The position numbers and the translations under genes were made by a program. From positions 1 to 64,000 of the forward strand of contig CAJQUW010005587.1 in assembly GCA_907163375.1 (NCBI GenBank): a DNA stretch of 64,000 bases. The letters run 5' to 3'. Source of the stretch: Prostheceraeus crozeri (taxonomy: Eukaryota > Platyhelminthes > Polycladida > Euryleptidae). How positions within the stretch are numbered: position 1 is the first letter of the stretch; each line of letters starts with the position of its first letter. Of the stretch, positions 60,331 to 64,000 are shown piece after piece. A model generated the notes under the pieces. It was not told where the DNA came from. It ran no database searches and worked only from the letters and a program-made list of their open reading frames with translations.

Positions 60331-61239
60331 ACGTTTGCTTCGCAATCTGACGCTTCTTCTCACGACCTCCATCGATTTCAGATTGCTGACAGTGTATTTA
60401 TGCACGACTTTCATCAAAGAAACATATTTCCTTCGTACGGGTGCTCCGCACATTTGAGCCTTCCATTTAAGAAGTCAAGGCAATAATCTATTAGCAGCAC
60501 GAAGTTGGAGAGGGAACGAGGTCACACTTTAAACCTTCTTATCGCATTGTACACATCTTGACAACAACAAAACTGCACGTCAGCCGTATCAGAGAGTTTG
60601 CCCTTCAGAAGTAACTAGGATTAATAATCCGACATCATCGAGGCAAAAGTCCTATGGAGAAATTGTGACATTTGGCGCATAAACACGATTTTCGTGTGTT
60701 GTCAGTGACGTAATTTAATTGTTTGATAACTACATTTTCAAACATTGTTTCCATACTATTCCTGCACTTTGCCTTTTTTGGTCGTTTTTAGTGCCTGATG
60801 GTACCAACATCAATAGCCGCCGATCGCTGCAACTTCCTACCCTGTTCGTGCCATAAACCTTGACCTAAATCTACTTCAAGGGTCAGCATAATTGAACACA
60901 CCTGCCAACCTGTCGATGTACCAGGCTGAGGATCTCTCTCCCTTTCGTATGATGGTCCTGATCACCTCTCCCCGGGGGGTATTTTCACTTTTATATTTAA
61001 ATTATTGAATCCTCTAAATGACAAAATTATAAAAGTTCCACAACTTTATGAGAGCCAAGTGGTAAACACTGCATGACCTTACCGCATTACTTACTGAACA
61101 TCGTGACAGCTGCACTCTGCAATGGTTTGGCAATAATACCTCAACTCCTTTGGCGGCTTAGCTCAAGGGGGAAGTATGAATAAGTCATTTTTGTCTTCAA
61201 CACATTTCAGATGATTGTGAGAATTATTGGGATGACTTT
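60331..61239. other. No feature seen
   Basis: No frames above 63 codons; the left end of the piggyBac element was looked for here and not found. Confidence 0.5.
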
Positions 61240-62804
61240 GTGATCCTGTAGAACTTATTGATGAACAATCAGATGAAGAATTTAGTAATGATGAACCTAC
61301 TCTTGATGTATCATCGTCGCATGATGACGCAGTACAGGCTGACATCCCGGATCAACAACTGATGGCACCTTCAGGCACTGTGTGGACAAACATTACAGGA
61401 CACCGCGGAGCAGGTCGGCTTCTTATTGTGAATGTTTTCCGAACTCGAGCAGGACCCACACGCTATGCACTACGTTCTGCAACGACACCTATTGTTGCAT
61501 TCAAACTGTTGATTGATCAACCGATGCTCCAAACAACACGACATCACACTGAAAATCATGGAAAATTAGATGACCCATCGTTTACCATTTCTATCAATGA
61601 ACTGGACTCCTTCATTGGTCTGCAGCTTGCTCGTGGAATGCTTGTTGCCAAAAACACTTCTGTTTCGGATTTGTGGAATAAAATGTGGGACCGCCTATAT
61701 TTAAAAAAGCTATGTCTCGTGACAGATTCAAGTCAATTATGAAACATGTACGCTTTGACTCAAGGGCAACACGACGCCAACGTGTACAACATGACAAATT
61801 TTGCCTCATTTCAGAAACATGGGATGCATTCATCAGCAACTGTCAACGATGCTACGTTCCACACTGTTTTTTTACTATTGATGAACAACTCCATCCATGC
61901 AAAAACCGTTGCCCGTTCAATATATGGCATCTAAGCCGGACAAGTTCGGTATAAAATTTTTGATAGTGGCAGACTCAGCTAGCAAATATATGTTCAATGC
62001 GATTCCTTATCTGAGGAAGGACCCCACCCGACCTCCTCATGTTGATGTGCCACATGACGTATGCATGAAGCTCCTAAGGCCTCTCTACAATCAAGGATAC
62101 CATGTAACCGCAGACAACTACTTCACTAGTGAAAAATTGGCCATGAGTCTCAAAAGCAAGCAAATTAGCCTACCTTACTTGGTACTATACGCAAGCAGCG
62201 AAGAGAGATTCCAAAACAAAGTGAAATTCTACTGAGAGAAAAACCATTATTTACATCCTTGGTATTTCGATCGGAGGACAATATTACATTGACTACATAT
62301 AAAGTGAAGAGATCTAAAGTGGTCTATTTACTTAGCACTATCCACAACACAGTGTCAGTCAACCACCAACACAGAAAATTATTGCCCGAAAGTGTTGAAT
62401 GCTACAACAGTAAAAAAGGTGGTGTAGACACATTAGACCAAATGGTGAGATACCATTCTGCAAAGTCAGGAACTCGACGCTGGCCAATGGCTTTTTTTAA
62501 TTGTCTGGATTTAGCTGCACTAAATGCATGGGTGCTTTTCAAAGAAGTGACAGGATCAAATATATCTCGACGCAATTTTCTCTTGAAACTTATTAGTTCA
62601 CTATGCAGATATGACGAAGAAAGTGTACATATTCAGGGGCAGATTCAAGGTCAGCCTGCTCTTCCAAAACGGCGTCAATGTCAAATTGGAATAAATCGTT
62701 GCGAAAATAAATCGTCTGCAATCTGCTCTCAGCGCAATAAAATCTGTTGTGGAAACCAGATGCATCAAAAACTGACTTGCAATATTTTGTACATCCTGCA
62801 ATGA
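61240..62804 (+). pseudogene. piggyBac transposase (DDE_Tnp_1_7), frameshifted
   Basis: Cut-and-paste transposase that inserts at TTAA. An acidic N-terminus (DEEFSNDEPTLDVSSS, about 61275-61320) leads into ELDSFIGLQLARGML. A frameshift near 61690 gives FKKAMSRDRFKSIMKHVRF and FTIDEQLHP (first catalytic Asp); a second near 61900 gives GIKFLIVADSASKY and VTADNYFTS (second Asp); a third near 62235 gives KGGVDTLDQMVRYHS (third Asp pair) and TRRWPMAFFNCLDLAALNAW. The C-terminal end is cysteine-rich (C-x7-C-x6-CC type), as in piggyBac tails that bind the ends. All three catalytic Asp are kept, so only the shifts make it non-coding. Length of the summed pieces, about 500 residues, is near the family norm. 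Confidence 0.9.
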
Positions 62805-62989
62805 ATAGGTAACAATATATACTTTTGTATAATTTTCGTTGGTTAACTTGCATTGTAATTCGTTGTATATGTAATGTAATACTAGCTTCATAAAAGTTTA
62901 TTAATTACGTCTGCAATGCTTACTAAACTTCAATAACGTCGTTGGTGTTCAGGCGTAAATTAATGTTATAAATGCAAAATAATTGCTAA

Positions 62990-63052
62990 GCGGTCATTTT
63001 TGACCGCTCCGTCTTTAATGATAATTTGATTTTTCAGTCTTTCTAGTGTTAA
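62990..63052 (+). mobile_element. piggyBac right end and TTAA target
   Basis: The palindrome GCGGTCATTTTTGACCGC (62990-63007) is followed by a terminus that reads, on the other strand, CACTAGAAAGACTG, with its first base directly beside TTAA (63049-63052). Subterminal palindromes and CAC/CCC starts are usual for piggyBac ends. The matching left end was not found. Confidence 0.7.
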
Positions 63053-64000
63053 ACACACGTAAGTGAGGATATTCTCTAGTCACATGCCAAATTTTAGGCA
63101 AATAGGAAAAGCACTTTTTGGATTAGGAGCGATAACTTGAAGTGCAGCGATGTCTGCAGCTTGATCTGATTTCTTATGACCTCATCTCCCGACAACTCGT
63201 GAAGTGATGATGACCAGGCCACATCTCTTAGACTAACATTTATAACTTAAAGAGCCTGTGGCAAAGTAGTGACCGTGGGAAGATTTCAAATGGCAGTGGA
63301 TGAGACGAAGAGGGAGAGAGAACAATGCACACACAAGTAACAATAATGCGTCGAACAGACGAAGTTAGATCAAGTTGTTGACATCGCTACACTTCTCGTT
63401 ATCGTCTCTAATGCAAAAAGTACTTGTCTGATCTGGACAAAATTTTGTATGTGGGTAGAAAATATGCCTAAGTACGTATACCTGAAGTTTGGTGACGATT
63501 GATTCATTTTTGCAGATTTTAGACAAATTTGAAAACCTGGAGGAGGGAGATGGCCCATAAGTACCGGATACTCACGTTGATCTCTATTTTGATCTCTCTC
63601 CTCCACTGAACAGGGAAAATATCCGTCTGTGCACATTGATGCAAGTATAATTACATCGACTGTATCTTTGTATTCTTCTGTGTTGAGGCACGTCATTCGC
63701 AGATTTGAATCTGGGCTTAAATTCCTTCACCCGGTCAACACAAATTCGATCCAACCAACTTATAGGAATTCATCTGTTAGCAGAGTTATGCACATGTGGC
63801 TTTGTAAAACAGTATTTATTGCACTCCTTCATTGAAATACATTAGCACATAGAAAGTTTTACATCCTCTAAAACGGTGAATTGCACATAGAAATCTCAAG
63901 AAATGCCGCTGATATCTACAATTCCATAGCAATAGAGTTGGATTTTTGACAGCTATAAAATTTGGATGGTCATAGATTCTGCGGATTCTGTGAAATATAA
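63053..64000. other. No gene supported
   Basis: A 108-codon minus-strand frame (63696-63370) is not recognised and lies within chance length. No repeat or terminus seen. Confidence 0.5.

Noticed and set aside
1-64000. CRISPR array, bacterial operons or plasmid features
   Set aside because: No regularly spaced repeats with unique spacers, no ribosome binding sites before runs of frames; all recognisable genes are eukaryotic mobile-element genes.

Overview
This 64 kb window reads as animal nuclear DNA, AT-rich and very poor in genes. It carries BEL/Pao, several non-LTR retrotransposon (LINE) types, piggyBac, hAT, a Crypton-like tyrosine recombinase, pogo/Tc1-type, Harbinger-type and tRNA-derived SINE sequences, a mix typical of invertebrate metazoan genomes. 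No rRNA, CRISPR, operon or bacterial signal is visible, and no intact host protein-coding gene can be supported. The frequent octamer TAGGCCTA in the first 25 kb hints at a marine invertebrate, but I cannot name the species.

Layout. 0-3.2 kb: simple repeats only. 3.2-4.6 kb: a GC-rich, decayed LINE 3' end with an RNase H domain. 6.97-7.36 kb: a TA-flanked MITE. 9.07-10.45 kb: a non-autonomous hAT with an exact 8 bp target duplication. 13.93-14.97 kb: a pogo-like MITE holding a LINE reverse transcriptase fragment. 15.92-22.28 kb: a composite element with about 1.18 kb inverted arms around a broken transposase-like gene of a family I cannot assign; this gene is split by a hAT, which is itself split by a TTAA-flanked MITE. 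22.8 kb: a 22 bp minisatellite. 28.66-32.70 kb: a near-complete but defective BEL/Pao LTR retrotransposon with a 5 bp target duplication. 33.65-34.88 kb: a decayed Crypton/DUF3504-type recombinase gene. 36-39.5 kb: three LINE fragments and a SINE. 42.7-43.8 and 49.2-50.0 kb: members of a non-coding terminal-inverted-repeat family that also occurs near 24, 35.7 and 58 kb. 44.3-44.9 kb: a snapback pair of tRNA-derived SINEs. 46.4 and 56.6 kb: two copies of the same LINE tail. 47.9-48.7 kb: an endonuclease-type LINE with its middle deleted. 53.5 kb: a Harbinger-type MITE. 61.2-63.05 kb: a frameshifted piggyBac transposase gene.

The recognisable coding sequences are all mobile-element genes, and each is damaged by stops, frameshifts or deletion. 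The window is best seen as a stratified transposon graveyard: nesting order and target duplications give relative ages. By a rough estimate at about 36% GC, several open frames of 100-130 codons are expected by chance, so isolated frames of that size are listed only at low confidence.
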